Positions 19,718-28,220 of a stretch of DNA of 64,000 nucleotides are shown piece after piece. This DNA comes from Metabacillus bambusae (GTDB taxonomy: Bacteria; Bacillota; Bacilli; Bacillales; Bacillaceae). The stretch lies in NCBI RefSeq assembly GCF_017497975.1, contig NZ_JAGDEL010000025.1, positions 1 through 64,000 on the forward strand, read 5' to 3'. The notes beneath the pieces are model-generated. The model saw only the letters and a program-made list of their open reading frames with translations. It was not told the origin of the DNA and did not search any database. The position numbers and the translations under genes were made by a program. Each line of letters starts with the position of its first letter. The first letter of the stretch is position 1.

Positions 19718-19788
19718 GCGATCTATTTGCTCATTTGATAGAAAGCTTGGTAAAATAAATATATTGAGCGTAAAAGGAGAGGTTTTCA

Positions 19789-20226
19789 TTGAGTATGGAT
19801 TTTAATTTATTTATGAATGATATCGTGCAACAAGCTCGCAAGGAAATTGTTGCAGCTGGATATACTGAACTTACTTCACCAGAAGAAGTAGATGAAACAT
19901 TAAATAGCAAAGGCACGACTCTAGTAATGGTGAATAGTGTTTGTGGCTGTGCTGGTGGGATTGCAAGACCAGCAGCAGCACATGCTGTACATTATGACAA
20001 TCGTCCAGATAATCTTGTGACAGTTTTTGCAGGACAGGATAAAGAAGCAACAGCACGAGCTCGCGAATTGTTTACTGGATATCCACCATCATCACCTTCA
20101 TTTGCTTTACTTAAAGATGGTAAGTTAATGACAATGGTTGAACGTCACGAAATTGAAGGTCATGATCCAATGTCAGTCGTTGCAAAGCTTCAAGCTGCGT
20201 TTGATAAGTATTGTGAAGAAGTATAA
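19789..20226 (+). CDS. brxB: bacilliredoxin BrxB (YqiW)
   Basis: Removes bacillithiol from S-bacillithiolated proteins. The 145-residue thioredoxin-fold protein carries the diagnostic Cys52-Gly-Cys54 motif (SVCGCAGG), [16 protein letters not shown] and PSSPSFALL, and closely resembles B. subtilis YqiW. The TTG start at 19789 is six nucleotides after AGGAGAGG; the ATG two codons later would be too far away. It is 71 bp after meaB without an obvious terminator between, so read-through from the mut operon is possible. In B. subtilis the gene also follows the bkd operon. Confidence 0.94.
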   Translation: MSMDFNLFMNDIVQQARKEIVAAGYTELTSPEEVDETLNSKGTTLVMVNSVCGCAGGIARPAAAHAVHYDNRPDNLVTVFAGQDKEATARARELFTGYPPSSPSFALLKDGKLMTMVERHEIEGHDPMSVVAKLQAAFDKYCEEV

Positions 20227-20248
20227 AATCAGTAAATTAAAGCAGTAT

Positions 20249-20286
20249 AAAAGAGGTAGGCACACATTGTGTCTATCTCTTTTTTA
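20249..20286 (+). terminator. terminator after brxB
   Basis: Stem AAAGAGGTAGGCACA / TGTGTCTATCTCTTT with two G-T pairs, a four-base loop and a T run. Confidence 0.85.
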
Positions 20287-20290
20287 CATT

Positions 20291-20345
20291 AACAGGCAGT
20301 AAATGATATAAATGCCCGTAAAAGTCCGATAAGTCTCGCTTAATC
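20291..20345 (+). repeat. intergenic repeat D, shortened copy
   Basis: AACAGGCAGTAAA and, about 12 bp on, TGCCCGTAAAAGTCCGATAA then GTCTCGCTT. It matches the two halves of the copy at 3106 with the middle removed. The remainder of the gap to 20458 holds only GC-patterned remnants (GGTGCTCGCGCTTTT near 20380) and no gene. Confidence 0.55.
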
Positions 20346-20459
20346 TCATACGTAGTGCTCTTCTTTCTACTTCGCTGATCATGGTGCTCGCGCTTTTGTT
20401 TAAATAATTAAAATATTCTAAAAAAGTAAATTAACACAATATTTTTATAATTACATTTT

Positions 20460-20499
20460 TATGAATAAATATTGCATAATTATAAACCTGTGTTAAAAT
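20460..20499 (+). promoter_or_regulatory. promoter of artP with a possible ARG box
   Basis: TTGCAT (20472-20477), 16-nt spacer, then an extended -10 TGTTAAAAT with hexamer at 20494-20499. The -35 is overlapped by TATGAATAAATATTGCAT, which resembles the arginine-repressor box (ATGAAT-N4-ATTCA) with about two mismatches. Regulation by AhrC/ArgR is inference. Confidence 0.5.
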
Positions 20500-20580
20500 A
20501 CAGAATATCGAATAATTATTAGTGAAATTACACTTATTAAAAAAGTGATGTTGGTTTATAAATTATAGGAGGAAACTATT

Positions 20581-21378
20581 ATGAAAAAATTATCTTTGTT
20601 TATAATAAGCCTTTTAGTAGTTGGCCTATTAGCAGCTTGTGGGACAAGTACAGATGAAGGAAATGAATCAACTACAGGATCTGAATCAGAAGACAAGAAA
20701 GTGTTGAAAATGGCAACTTCAGCTGATTACCCACCATTTGAATATATTGATACAGCTAAAGGTAGTGACATTATCGGTTTTGATATTGATCTTGCAAATG
20801 CATTAGCAGAAAAAACTGGTTATGAAATTGAAGTACAGGATATGGATTTTAATAGTTTAATCCCAGCTCTTCAAGCAAAACAAATTGATATCGTGTTATC
20901 AGGTATGACACCAACTCCAGAGCGTGAAGAGAATGTCGATTTTTCAGATATCTATTATACAGCAAACCATATGATCGTTTCTTTGAAGGATAAAGAAATA
21001 AAAAGTATTGAAGAACTTGAAGGAAAAACAATTGGTGTTCAATTAGGTTCGATCCAAGAAGAAAAAGCTACAGAAATATCAGAGCAGGTTGACCTTAAGA
21101 TTGAAAATCGTAATAAAATTTCTGATTTAATTCAAGAATTAAAATCTGGTCGTATTGATGCAGCTATTATCGAAGATCTAGTAGCTAATGGCTATATTGA
21201 AAAAGACAAAGATTTAGCAGGCTTTACTCTTAATGCACCGGAAGATGAAGCAGGATCAGCAATTGCTTTCCAAAAGGATAGTAAATATACAAAAGAATTT
21301 AATGATGCATTAAATGAAATGAAAGAAAATGGAGAGCTTGAAGAATTAGTTTCAAAATGGTTCGGTGGCGAAGAATAA
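20581..21378 (+). CDS. artP: amino acid ABC transporter substrate-binding lipoprotein (ArtP-like)
   Basis: Captures a polar amino acid, probably arginine, at the outer membrane face and delivers it to ArtQ-ArtM. The 265-residue protein starts with a lipoprotein signal peptide ending in the lipobox LAAC (Cys20), then a Ser/Glu-rich linker, and family-3 solute-binding features: ADYPPFEYID, IIGFDIDLANALAEKTG and VLSGMTPTPERE. ATG start with AGGAGG. A terminator-like hairpin separates it from artQ, which would give more binding protein than permease. Homology to YqiX suggests arginine; the exact ligand is not proven. Confidence 0.92.
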   Translation: MKKLSLFIISLLVVGLLAACGTSTDEGNESTTGSESEDKKVLKMATSADYPPFEYIDTAKGSDIIGFDIDLANALAEKTGYEIEVQDMDFNSLIPALQAKQIDIVLSGMTPTPEREENVDFSDIYYTANHMIVSLKDKEIKSIEELEGKTIGVQLGSIQEEKATEISEQVDLKIENRNKISDLIQELKSGRIDAAIIEDLVANGYIEKDKDLAGFTLNAPEDEAGSAIAFQKDSKYTKEFNDALNEMKENGELEELVSKWFGGEE

Positions 21379-21407
21379 GTAATCCACTTTTCTTGCAAAA
21401 ATGCAAT

Positions 21408-21444
21408 GGGACTGACAGCTAATAATAGTGTCAGCCCTTTTTTA
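21408..21444 (+). terminator. intercistronic terminator between artP and artQ
   Basis: GGGACTGACA / TGTCAGCCC (stem GGGCTGACA-like with one wobble) followed by six T residues. Placed inside the operon, it probably lets only part of the transcripts continue. Confidence 0.75.
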
Positions 21445-21490
21445 TGAACAGGCACGTACTTAATTTAGATTGAAAGGATTTGGCAGTAGA

Positions 21491-22150
21491 ATGGATATTA
21501 ACTTTACTTCAATCATTCCATCCTTGCCCTTTATCTTGGAAGGGATCTGGGTAACATTACAAATTGTTGTGCTTTCTTTGTTACTTGGTTTTGCATGGGG
21601 AATCATTCTAGCTCTATTTAAAATTAGTCGAATAAAACCTTTAATGTGGTTTGCAGATGCATATACATCTATTTTTAGAGGAACACCGTTAGTGTTGCAA
21701 TTGCTTATAATATATTTTGGACTTCCACAAATACTTGGCTTTCCAATTGATCCTTATCCTGCAGCAGTAGCAGCATTTACGTTAAACTCAGGTGCATATA
21801 TTTCAGAAATCATTCGTGCGGGAATAAATGCGATTGATAAAGGACAACAAGAAGCATCTATGGCATTAGGTATCCCATATGCAAAGATGATGAAGGATAT
21901 TATTATGCCTCAAGCATTTAAGAATATTTTGCCTGCTTTAATGAATGAATTTATTACATTAACAAAAGAATCTGCTATCGTAACTGTGATTGGCGTACAG
22001 GATATTATGAGACGAGCTTATCAAGTAGGAGCAGATTCTTATAACTACTTTGCTCCATTATTATTTGCCGGTTTAATTTACTATATATTAGTGATGTTTT
22101 TGACACTCCTTGGTAAGGGTATAGAAGGGAGAATGAGACGCAGTGATTAA
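21491..22150 (+). CDS. artQ: amino acid ABC transporter permease (ArtQ-like)
   Basis: Membrane subunit of the importer. The 219-residue protein has about five transmembrane helices and the His/Glu/Gln-permease signature, including [14 protein letters not shown] near residues 55-70 and the EAA loop [20 protein letters not shown], which docks the ATPase. The ATG at 21491 is chosen because it gives the length of B. subtilis ArtQ (YqiY) and has AAAGGAT upstream; a TTG at 21470 would itself overlap that site. Its end overlaps artM by eight bases. Confidence 0.92.
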   Translation: MDINFTSIIPSLPFILEGIWVTLQIVVLSLLLGFAWGIILALFKISRIKPLMWFADAYTSIFRGTPLVLQLLIIYFGLPQILGFPIDPYPAAVAAFTLNSGAYISEIIRAGINAIDKGQQEASMALGIPYAKMMKDIIMPQAFKNILPALMNEFITLTKESAIVTVIGVQDIMRRAYQVGADSYNYFAPLLFAGLIYYILVMFLTLLGKGIEGRMRRSD

Positions 22151-22865
22151 AGTTGAAAATTTGCATAAATCATATGGTAAGTTAGAGGTATTAAAAGGAA
22201 TTTCAACAACGATCGCTTCTGGTGAGGTGATAGCAATTATTGGACCATCTGGTTCTGGTAAGTCTACTTTCTTACGTTGTATAAATTTACTTGAAAAACC
22301 AACAGACGGAAAAGTGTTTATTAATGATCAAGAAATCACAAATCCAAAAACCGATATTTCAAAGATTCGTCAAAATGTAGGGATGGTGTTTCAGCATTTT
22401 CATTTATTCCCACATAAATCTGTTCTCGATAATTTAACATATGCACCAATGACCGTAAAAGGGCTAACGAAGCAAGAAGCAGAGGAACAAGCGAAAATAT
22501 TATTAAACAAAGTAGGTCTCCTCGAAAAGGCATCTGAATACCCAAATCGTTTATCAGGTGGACAAAAACAGCGGGTCGCAATTGCAAGAGCTCTTGCAAT
22601 GAATCCTGATGTCATTTTGTTTGATGAGCCTACTTCAGCTCTAGATCCAGAGATGGTAAAGGAAGTACTTGAAGTAATGAAGGATTTGGCGCAAACAGGT
22701 ATGACAATGGCAATTGTTACACATGAAATGGGCTTTGCAAAAGAGGTAGCTGATCGTGTTCTTTTCCTTGATGGCGGAAAGCTAGTTGAGGATGCTCCAC
22801 CGAGTGAGTTCTTTACTGCACCAAAAACAGAACGTGCACAAGCTTTCTTAGAACAAATGCTATAA
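22143..22865 (+). CDS. artM: amino acid ABC transporter ATPase (ArtM-like)
   Basis: ATPase that drives the importer. The 240-residue protein has Walker [10 protein letters not shown] (about residues 34-42), Q loop [10 protein letters not shown], the ABC signature LSGGQKQR, Walker [13 protein letters not shown] and the switch His in VTHEMGF. GTG start at 22143 inside the end of artQ, so the two are translationally coupled. A terminator follows at once. Confidence 0.94.
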   Translation: MIKVENLHKSYGKLEVLKGISTTIASGEVIAIIGPSGSGKSTFLRCINLLEKPTDGKVFINDQEITNPKTDISKIRQNVGMVFQHFHLFPHKSVLDNLTYAPMTVKGLTKQEAEEQAKILLNKVGLLEKASEYPNRLSGGQKQRVAIARALAMNPDVILFDEPTSALDPEMVKEVLEVMKDLAQTGMTMAIVTHEMGFAKEVADRVLFLDGGKLVEDAPPSEFFTAPKTERAQAFLEQML

Positions 22866-22872
22866 AATACAT

Positions 22873-22904
22873 GAAAAAAGGTGGTCTTTTGATCATCTTT
22901 TTTC
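22873..22904 (+). terminator. terminator after artM
   Basis: GAAAAAAGGTGGTC / GATCATCTTTTTTC around a four-base TTTT loop, with one G-T pair and one mismatch, then T-rich sequence. Confidence 0.8.
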
Positions 22905-22985
22905 TATTTTACTTATATTTAGTGTAAACTATTTTTCATATGATCACTTTGAATTCTTTGAAATTCAAAATCGAGGAGATTTCTT

Positions 22986-23939
22986 ATGTTTAAGATTGGT
23001 TATCGAACTGTAAAAACAGCACTTGGAACAACAATAGCGGTTATGCTTGCACAATATCTTCAGCTAGATAATTATATTTCTGCCGGAATTATAACAATTT
23101 TATGTATAAAAGTGACAAAGAAAAAATCTCTCAAAAGCTCATGGGCGCGGTTACTTGCATGTACGATTGCGATTATTTTTTCATTCATCTTTTTTGAAGG
23201 TCTCACCTATCATCCAATTATAATTGGAATTTTGTTGTTAGTTTTTATCCTTACAACCGTTTTAGTGCGTGCTTCAGAAGGAATTGTCACAAGTGCTGTC
23301 ATTATTTTTCATTTATATAATGCTGAAAACATCACTCTACAATTGATTGGTAATGAGTTTATGTTAATCATTATTGGTATTGGCGTTGCTCTAATCATGA
23401 ATTTATATATGCCAAGTGTTGAATCAAAGCTAAAAAATTATCAACTTCAAGTTGAGGAAAATCTAGCCGTAATTTTTCGAGAAATTGAAATGTACCTTAC
23501 TGAGAATGATCGAAAATGGGATGGTAAGGAATTAATCAAGACAGCTGAATTATTAAATGAAGCTAAAACAATTGCTTTTCGAGATGTTGAAAATCACTTT
23601 TTGCGCCATGAGAATACATATTATCATTATTTTAAAATGAGAGAAAAACAATTTGAAATTATTGAACGAGTGATTCCATTGGTTACTTCTGTTCAAAATT
23701 CTGTTGAACAAAGTAAAATGATTGCTGAGTTTATTCATGAACTTCGTATGAATATACATCCTGGAAATACTGCTCATAAATTTCTACTTCAATTACTCGA
23801 AATAAAACAATCTTTTGAAGAGATGGAATTACCTCAAACGCGGGAAGAGTTTGAGGTAAGAGCTGCTCTCCTGCATTTTGTCGGAGAAATGGAGAGGTAT
23901 TTAATCATAAAAAGTCAGTTTAAAGGAATGAATACATAG
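22986..23939 (+). CDS. yqjA: aromatic-acid-exporter family membrane protein (YqjA)
   Basis: A 317-residue protein with an N-terminal hydrophobic half (about four to six transmembrane segments, residues 10-145, starting IGYRTVKTALGTTIAVMLAQ) and a C-terminal cytoplasmic helical half rich in Glu, Lys and His. This is the layout of the ArAE/DUF939 family, to which YqjA belongs. The transported compound is unknown; aromatic acid export is only the family label. It lies between art and the L,D-transpeptidase and is followed 51 bp later by the latter, so both may be co-transcribed. Confidence 0.85.
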   Translation: MFKIGYRTVKTALGTTIAVMLAQYLQLDNYISAGIITILCIKVTKKKSLKSSWARLLACTIAIIFSFIFFEGLTYHPIIIGILLLVFILTTVLVRASEGIVTSAVIIFHLYNAENITLQLIGNEFMLIIIGIGVALIMNLYMPSVESKLKNYQLQVEENLAVIFREIEMYLTENDRKWDGKELIKTAELLNEAKTIAFRDVENHFLRHENTYYHYFKMREKQFEIIERVIPLVTSVQNSVEQSKMIAEFIHELRMNIHPGNTAHKFLLQLLEIKQSFEEMELPQTREEFEVRAALLHFVGEMERYLIIKSQFKGMNT

Positions 23940-23990
23940 TATTGTTCTTGCGTTGATCGTTCATATTAAAAGAAAAAGGACGTTGATAGG

Positions 23991-24500
23991 ATGAAAACAA
24001 TGCTTCTTTTTCTTTCAATTATTGCATCACCCATATGGCCGCTAGGACCAAATCCAATAGTTGGTGATCCATTTATTATTATTAACAAACAAACGAATGA
24101 ATTAGCTTATATAAATCAAAATGAAATTCAAGAAATATATCCAGTTGCCACAGGTAAGTCAAAGGATCTTACCCCTGAAGGTGAGTTTACAGTTATTGTA
24201 AAGGCTGTTGAACCATATTATCGGAAGAAGGACATTACTGGTGGTGATCCGAAAAATCCATTAGGAACAAGATGGATCGGGTTTGACGCAGAGGAATCAG
24301 ATGGACGGACATATGGAATTCATGGAACTAATAATGAAGATTCAATTGGACATTATGTAACACAAGGGTGTGTAAGAATGAAAAATAAAAGTGTTGAAAG
24401 CCTCTTTGAAGTTATTCCTATAGGTACAAGGATATTAATTTTGAATTCTCATGAGACATTTGAAGAGCTAGCAATAGAACATGGGGCAATGAAAAAATGA
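23991..24500 (+). CDS. L,D-transpeptidase (YkuD family)
   Basis: Predicted cell-wall enzyme forming 3-3 peptidoglycan cross-links or modifying stem peptides. The 169-residue protein has a short N-terminal hydrophobic segment (about residues 3-18), probably a signal peptide, then the YkuD domain: YPVATGKSKDLTPEGEF, and the active-site block with His111 (GIHGTN) and nucleophile Cys127 in TQGCVRM. The usual Ser-His before Gly-Cys is replaced by Thr-Gln. There is no LysM domain, so wall targeting differs from B. subtilis YkuD. ATG start after AAAGGACG. The terminator overlaps the last codons. Confidence 0.88.
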   Translation: MKTMLLFLSIIASPIWPLGPNPIVGDPFIIINKQTNELAYINQNEIQEIYPVATGKSKDLTPEGEFTVIVKAVEPYYRKKDITGGDPKNPLGTRWIGFDAEESDGRTYGIHGTNNEDSIGHYVTQGCVRMKNKSVESLFEVIPIGTRILILNSHETFEELAIEHGAMKK

Positions 24501-24536
24501 GTCTGATTCTTGAATCAGACTCATTTTTCTTTTTTG
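24493..24536 (+). terminator. terminator overlapping the L,D-transpeptidase stop
   Basis: Nearly perfect 17-bp stem AAAAATGAGTCTGATTC / GAATCAGACTCATTTTT with a 2-base loop and a following T run; probably bidirectional. Confidence 0.88.
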
Positions 24537-24630
24537 AAATGGGATGGTAATTCCTTACTAACCTATTCAATAAATACATAAGTTTATAATATTCATTCTT
24601 TGTTTTCTCTTTAGAAGACTTGACCTTAAA

Positions 24631-24723
24631 TTAAAACCAAACCGATACACCGGCAAGCAATGTAGTAACAAGCATGACGCCAATCATTAAATAAACGACA
24701 ACCTTTTGTGTTTTACGAGACAT
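24631..24723 (-). CDS. prli42: stressosome-associated miniprotein Prli42
   Basis: A 30-residue protein beginning MSRKTQKVVVYLM followed by one hydrophobic helix to the C terminus. This matches Prli42, a conserved Firmicutes membrane miniprotein shown in Listeria to tether the stressosome for sigma-B activation. The basic N terminus (Arg3, Lys4, Lys7), which contacts the stressosome protein RsbR, is present. AAGGAGTG lies upstream of the ATG on the minus strand. It faces the L,D-transpeptidase and is divergent from mce. Confidence 0.85.
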   Translation of the reverse strand: MSRKTQKVVVYLMIGVMLVTTLLAGVSVWF

Positions 24724-24857
24724 ATTTCTTCACTCCTTATTCTATTATTTTAACGTGAAAGGATCATTTGGACAACACTTAACACTTGTTAAAATTTGAA
24801 AGGAATTCGAAGAAAAAGCAGGGATTTCTCACAGGAAGAGAGAAGTTTATTATATCG

Positions 24858-24871
24858 TGATAACGTTTACA
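24858..24871. promoter_or_regulatory. candidate cre (CcpA) site before mce
   Basis: TGATAACGTTTACA matches the catabolite-responsive element TGWAANCGNTNWCA at all but one position. It lies 23 bp before the mce start, where bound CcpA would block transcription. Repression of this operon by preferred carbon sources is inferred. Confidence 0.6.
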
Positions 24872-24893
24872 ATGTGGTTGGGAGGGATGTTTT

Positions 24894-25313
24894 ATGATAA
24901 AAAAGGTTGATCATATTGGGGTAGCGGTACATTCGATCGAAGCTGTATTACCATTCTATACAGATGTTTTACAATTAACATTACTTGGCTATGAGGAAAT
25001 ACCATCACAACAAGTGAAAGTTACTTTCTTATCCGCAGGAGAAACGAAAATTGAATTATTGGAACCAATGTCAGAAGATAGTGCAATTGCTAAATTCCTA
25101 TCTAAAAGAGGTGAAGGCATTCATCATGTTGCATTTGGAGTAACTGATATAACAACACGTTTAGTAGAACTTAGAGAAAAAGGAGTTCCACTTATCGATG
25201 AGATTCCTCGAGCAGGAGCGGCAAATGCAAAGATCGCTTTTTTACATCCAAAAGCAGCAAATAATGTATTAGTTGAGCTATGTGAAAAACGGGGTGATCA
25301 TGATGACGATTGA
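24894..25313 (+). CDS. mce: methylmalonyl-CoA epimerase
   Basis: Interconverts (S)- and (R)-methylmalonyl-CoA, linking the carboxylase to the mutase. The 139-residue protein is a vicinal-oxygen-chelate fold with a metal-binding His7 (VDHIGVAV), the central GEGIHHVAFGV block and a C-terminal VLVELCEK glutamate. ATG start with GGGAGGGAT upstream. It overlaps the carboxylase gene by about 11 bp. It is the homologue of yqjC; mutase genes occur 5 kb upstream in this organism, so the pathway is complete here. Confidence 0.92.
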   Translation: MIKKVDHIGVAVHSIEAVLPFYTDVLQLTLLGYEEIPSQQVKVTFLSAGETKIELLEPMSEDSAIAKFLSKRGEGIHHVAFGVTDITTRLVELREKGVPLIDEIPRAGAANAKIAFLHPKAANNVLVELCEKRGDHDDD

Positions 25314-26856
25314 TATTTATGAAAAAATTAATGAGCTATATGAAAAGAGGCGTGAAATTGAGCTTGGTGGTGGGGATGAAAAAATTGCGAAGCAGCATGA
25401 AAAAGGAAAGCTCACTGCCAGAGAACGAATAAATCTTCTTGTAGATGAAGGGACATTTGTCGAGTTAAATCCTTTTATCGAGCATCGTTGTAATGATTTT
25501 GGATTAACTGATAAAAAGGGACCTGGAGATGGTGTTGTCACTGGCTTTGGGAAAGTAAATGGAAGACCAATTTATTTATTTTCTCAGGACTTTACTGTAT
25601 TTGGCGGTGCACTTGGTGAAATGCATGCAAAAAAAATTGCTACAGTCATGGATTTAGCAGCAAAAAATGGGACGCCGTTTATTGGACTAAATGACTCAGG
25701 CGGTGCGAGAATTCAAGAAGGTGTGGTATCATTAGATGGTTACGGACAAATCTTTTATCGCAACACGATCTATTCTGGTGTAATACCCCAGCTGTCAGTC
25801 ATTCTAGGACCTTGTGCAGGTGGTGCAGTTTACTCACCAGCGATTACCGATTTTGTTTTCATGGTGGAAAAATCCAGTCAAATGTTTATTACTGGACCTA
25901 AGGTGATTGAAACCGTAACAGGTGAAAAGATAAGCTCTGAGGATTTAGGTGGAGCAAATGTACATAATACAATTAGTGGTAACGCACACTTCTCGGGTTC
26001 AACTGAAGAAGATGTCTTGCTTCAAGTTCGAGCACTGTTAAGCTATTTGCCGCAAAATAATGATGAAAAACCGCCAATATTGCAATATGAAGAAAAGGAT
26101 GAATACCGTCCAGACTTAACAGAAGTAATTCCTTTTGATGCAGTGCGACCATATGATGTGCGTGTTGTGATTGAGCAGGTTGTTGACAAGGATTCTTTTT
26201 TAGAGGTTCAAAAGGATTTCGCAAAAAATATCGTAATTGGCCTAGCGAGAATAAAAGGTGAGGTAGTTGGACTTGTCTGTAATCAACCTAAATATATGGC
26301 TGGGGGTCTTGATATTGATTCATCAGATAAAGCGGCAAGATTTATTCGCTTTTGCGACTCATTTCAAATCCCACTGATTACATTTGAGGATGTTACAGGT
26401 TTCTTCCCGGGAGTTAAGCAAGAACATGGGGGAATTATTCGCCATGGTGCAAAAATCTTATATGCCTATTCAGAAGCTACTGTTCCTAAGCTTACGGTTA
26501 TTTTACGAAAGGCATATGGTGGAGCCTATGTGGCATTAAATAGTAAATCAATTGGTGCTGACCTTGTATATGCATGGCCAAATGCTGAAATTGCTGTAAT
26601 GGGACCACAAGGAGCGGCAAATATTATTTTCTCTAAAGAAATCCAAACGAGTGAAAACCCTGAAAACATGAGAAAAGACAAAATAGAAGAATATCGTGAA
26701 AAATTTGCAAATCCTTATGTTGCTGCTAGTCAGGGTATGGTTGACGATGTTATTGACCCACGAGAAACAAGAATCAAGCTTATCCAGGCGCTTGACATGC
26801 TAAGAACAAAAAAAGAAACAAGACCAGTGAAAAAACATGGGAATATTCCCCTTTAA
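25303..26856 (+). CDS. yqjD: acyl-CoA carboxylase carboxyltransferase beta subunit (YqjD)
   Basis: Probable propionyl-CoA carboxylase beta chain (or methylmalonyl-CoA decarboxylase alpha) moving a carboxyl group between carboxybiotin and the acyl-CoA. The 517-residue protein has two crotonase-fold halves: N-terminal QHEKGKLTARERI, FGGALGEMHAKK and SGGARIQEG, C-terminal GFFPGVKQEHGGIIRHGAK and AYGGAYVAL. GGGGTG is best spaced for the second of two adjacent ATG codons (25303); the first is at 25300. No biotin carboxylase or biotin carrier gene occurs in the window, so the alpha chain must be elsewhere. Confidence 0.9.
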   Translation: MTIDIYEKINELYEKRREIELGGGDEKIAKQHEKGKLTARERINLLVDEGTFVELNPFIEHRCNDFGLTDKKGPGDGVVTGFGKVNGRPIYLFSQDFTVFGGALGEMHAKKIATVMDLAAKNGTPFIGLNDSGGARIQEGVVSLDGYGQIFYRNTIYSGVIPQLSVILGPCAGGAVYSPAITDFVFMVEKSSQMFITGPKVIETVTGEKISSEDLGGANVHNTISGNAHFSGSTEEDVLLQVRALLSYLPQNNDEKPPILQYEEKDEYRPDLTEVIPFDAVRPYDVRVVIEQVVDKDSFLEVQKDFAKNIVIGLARIKGEVVGLVCNQPKYMAGGLDIDSSDKAARFIRFCDSFQIPLITFEDVTGFFPGVKQEHGGIIRHGAKILYAYSEATVPKLTVILRKAYGGAYVALNSKSIGADLVYAWPNAEIAVMGPQGAANIIFSKEIQTSENPENMRKDKIEEYREKFANPYVAASQGMVDDVIDPRETRIKLIQALDMLRTKKETRPVKKHGNIPL

Positions 26857-26875
26857 TAATAGGAGGTAACAAGAA

Positions 26876-27994
26876 ATGATTAATAAACAACGATTACTAG
26901 ATGAGTTTTTAGAGCTTGTACAGGTAGATTCAGAAACAAAGCATGAAGCAGAGATTGCAAAGTTGTTAAAGGGTAAATTTACAGAACTTGGATTACATGT
27001 CATTGAAGATGACACAACTGGTGTGACTGGTCACGGTGCAGGTAACTTAGTTTGTACATTAGAGGCAACAAAAGAGAACGTTGATACAATCTATTTTACA
27101 TCACATATGGATACTGTCGTACCTGGGAATGGGATTAAACCAAGTATAAAGGATGGATATGTGGTTACAGACGGAACAACAATTCTTGGTGCTGATGATA
27201 AAACGGGTTTAGCTGCGATGTTAGAAGCGATTAAGACTTTAAAGGAACAAAACATTCAGCATGGAAAAATTGAATTTGTGATAACTGCTGGTGAAGAATC
27301 AGGCTTAGTTGGAGCTAAAGCACTCGATCCCGCTTTAATGACAGCAAAATATGGCTATGCATTAGACAGTGATGGAAAAGTAGGAACGATAATTGTTGCT
27401 GCTCCTACACAGGCTAAAGTGAAAGCAACGATCTATGGTAAAACAGCTCATGCTGGTGTTGCACCTGAAAAAGGAGTTTCTGCGATTACAATTGCTGCAA
27501 AAGCGATTTCGAAAATGCCTTTAGGTAGAATCGACCACGAAACGACAGCAAATATTGGACGTTTTGAAGGAGGCACTCAAACTAATATTGTGTGTGATTT
27601 AGTACATATTCTTGCAGAAGCACGCTCATTAATTCCTGAAAAAATGGAAGAACAGGTGAAAAAAATGAAGAACGCCTTTGAAAAGGTTGCTACTGAGATG
27701 GGTGGTCGTGCTGAAGTGGAAGTAGAAGTCATGTATCCTGGTTTTAAATTTGGTGACGGGGACCATGTAGTTGAAGTAGCAAAGCGTGCAGCTGCACGAA
27801 TTGGTCGCGAAAGTGAGCTCCAAACAAGTGGTGGTGGAAGTGATGCCAATGTGATTGCTGGTAATGGCATTCCAACTGTAAACTTAGCTGTTGGTTATGA
27901 AGAAATTCATACAACAAATGAAAAGATGCCGATAGAGGAATTAGAAAAAACTGCGGAACTTGTTTTAGCAGTGATTCAAGAAGTTGCACAATAA
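26876..27994 (+). CDS. yqjE: M20-family aminopeptidase/tripeptidase-like (YqjE)
   Basis: A 372-residue zinc metallopeptidase of the M20/PepT-like group. Visible metal-site residues are His77 and Asp79 (SHMDTV), Asp107 (GADDKTG) and the catalytic Glu pair in TAGEESG; a dimerisation domain begins near 180 (TIYGKTAHAGVAPEKG). ATG at 26876 with AGGAGG, 20 bp after yqjD, so it is part of the mce operon. Substrate unknown. A strong terminator ends the operon. Confidence 0.9.
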   Translation: MINKQRLLDEFLELVQVDSETKHEAEIAKLLKGKFTELGLHVIEDDTTGVTGHGAGNLVCTLEATKENVDTIYFTSHMDTVVPGNGIKPSIKDGYVVTDGTTILGADDKTGLAAMLEAIKTLKEQNIQHGKIEFVITAGEESGLVGAKALDPALMTAKYGYALDSDGKVGTIIVAAPTQAKVKATIYGKTAHAGVAPEKGVSAITIAAKAISKMPLGRIDHETTANIGRFEGGTQTNIVCDLVHILAEARSLIPEKMEEQVKKMKNAFEKVATEMGGRAEVEVEVMYPGFKFGDGDHVVEVAKRAAARIGRESELQTSGGGSDANVIAGNGIPTVNLAVGYEEIHTTNEKMPIEELEKTAELVLAVIQEVAQ

Positions 27995-28000
27995 TTTAAC

Positions 28001-28036
28001 AAAAAGAACGCATGGAATTTCCGTGCGTTCTTTTGA
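28001..28036 (+). terminator. terminator after yqjE
   Basis: Stem AAAGAACGCATGG / CCGTGCGTTCTTT (one G-T pair) with a 5-base AATTT loop and a following T run. Confidence 0.85.
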
Positions 28037-28220
28037 TTGGTATGAATCTTTTTTTATAAACAGTTCATAATAAAGTAAATAAATATGTTAAGAATTATTT
28101 ATACAATCATAACTAAAAATGATTTTTTCCTCCATTTTTATTGATTATTACCACCTATACTTTTTTCAAAAACAAAGAAAATAAGAAGGTACGTAATTAA
28201 AGTAAAAGGAGGCGTTTGGA

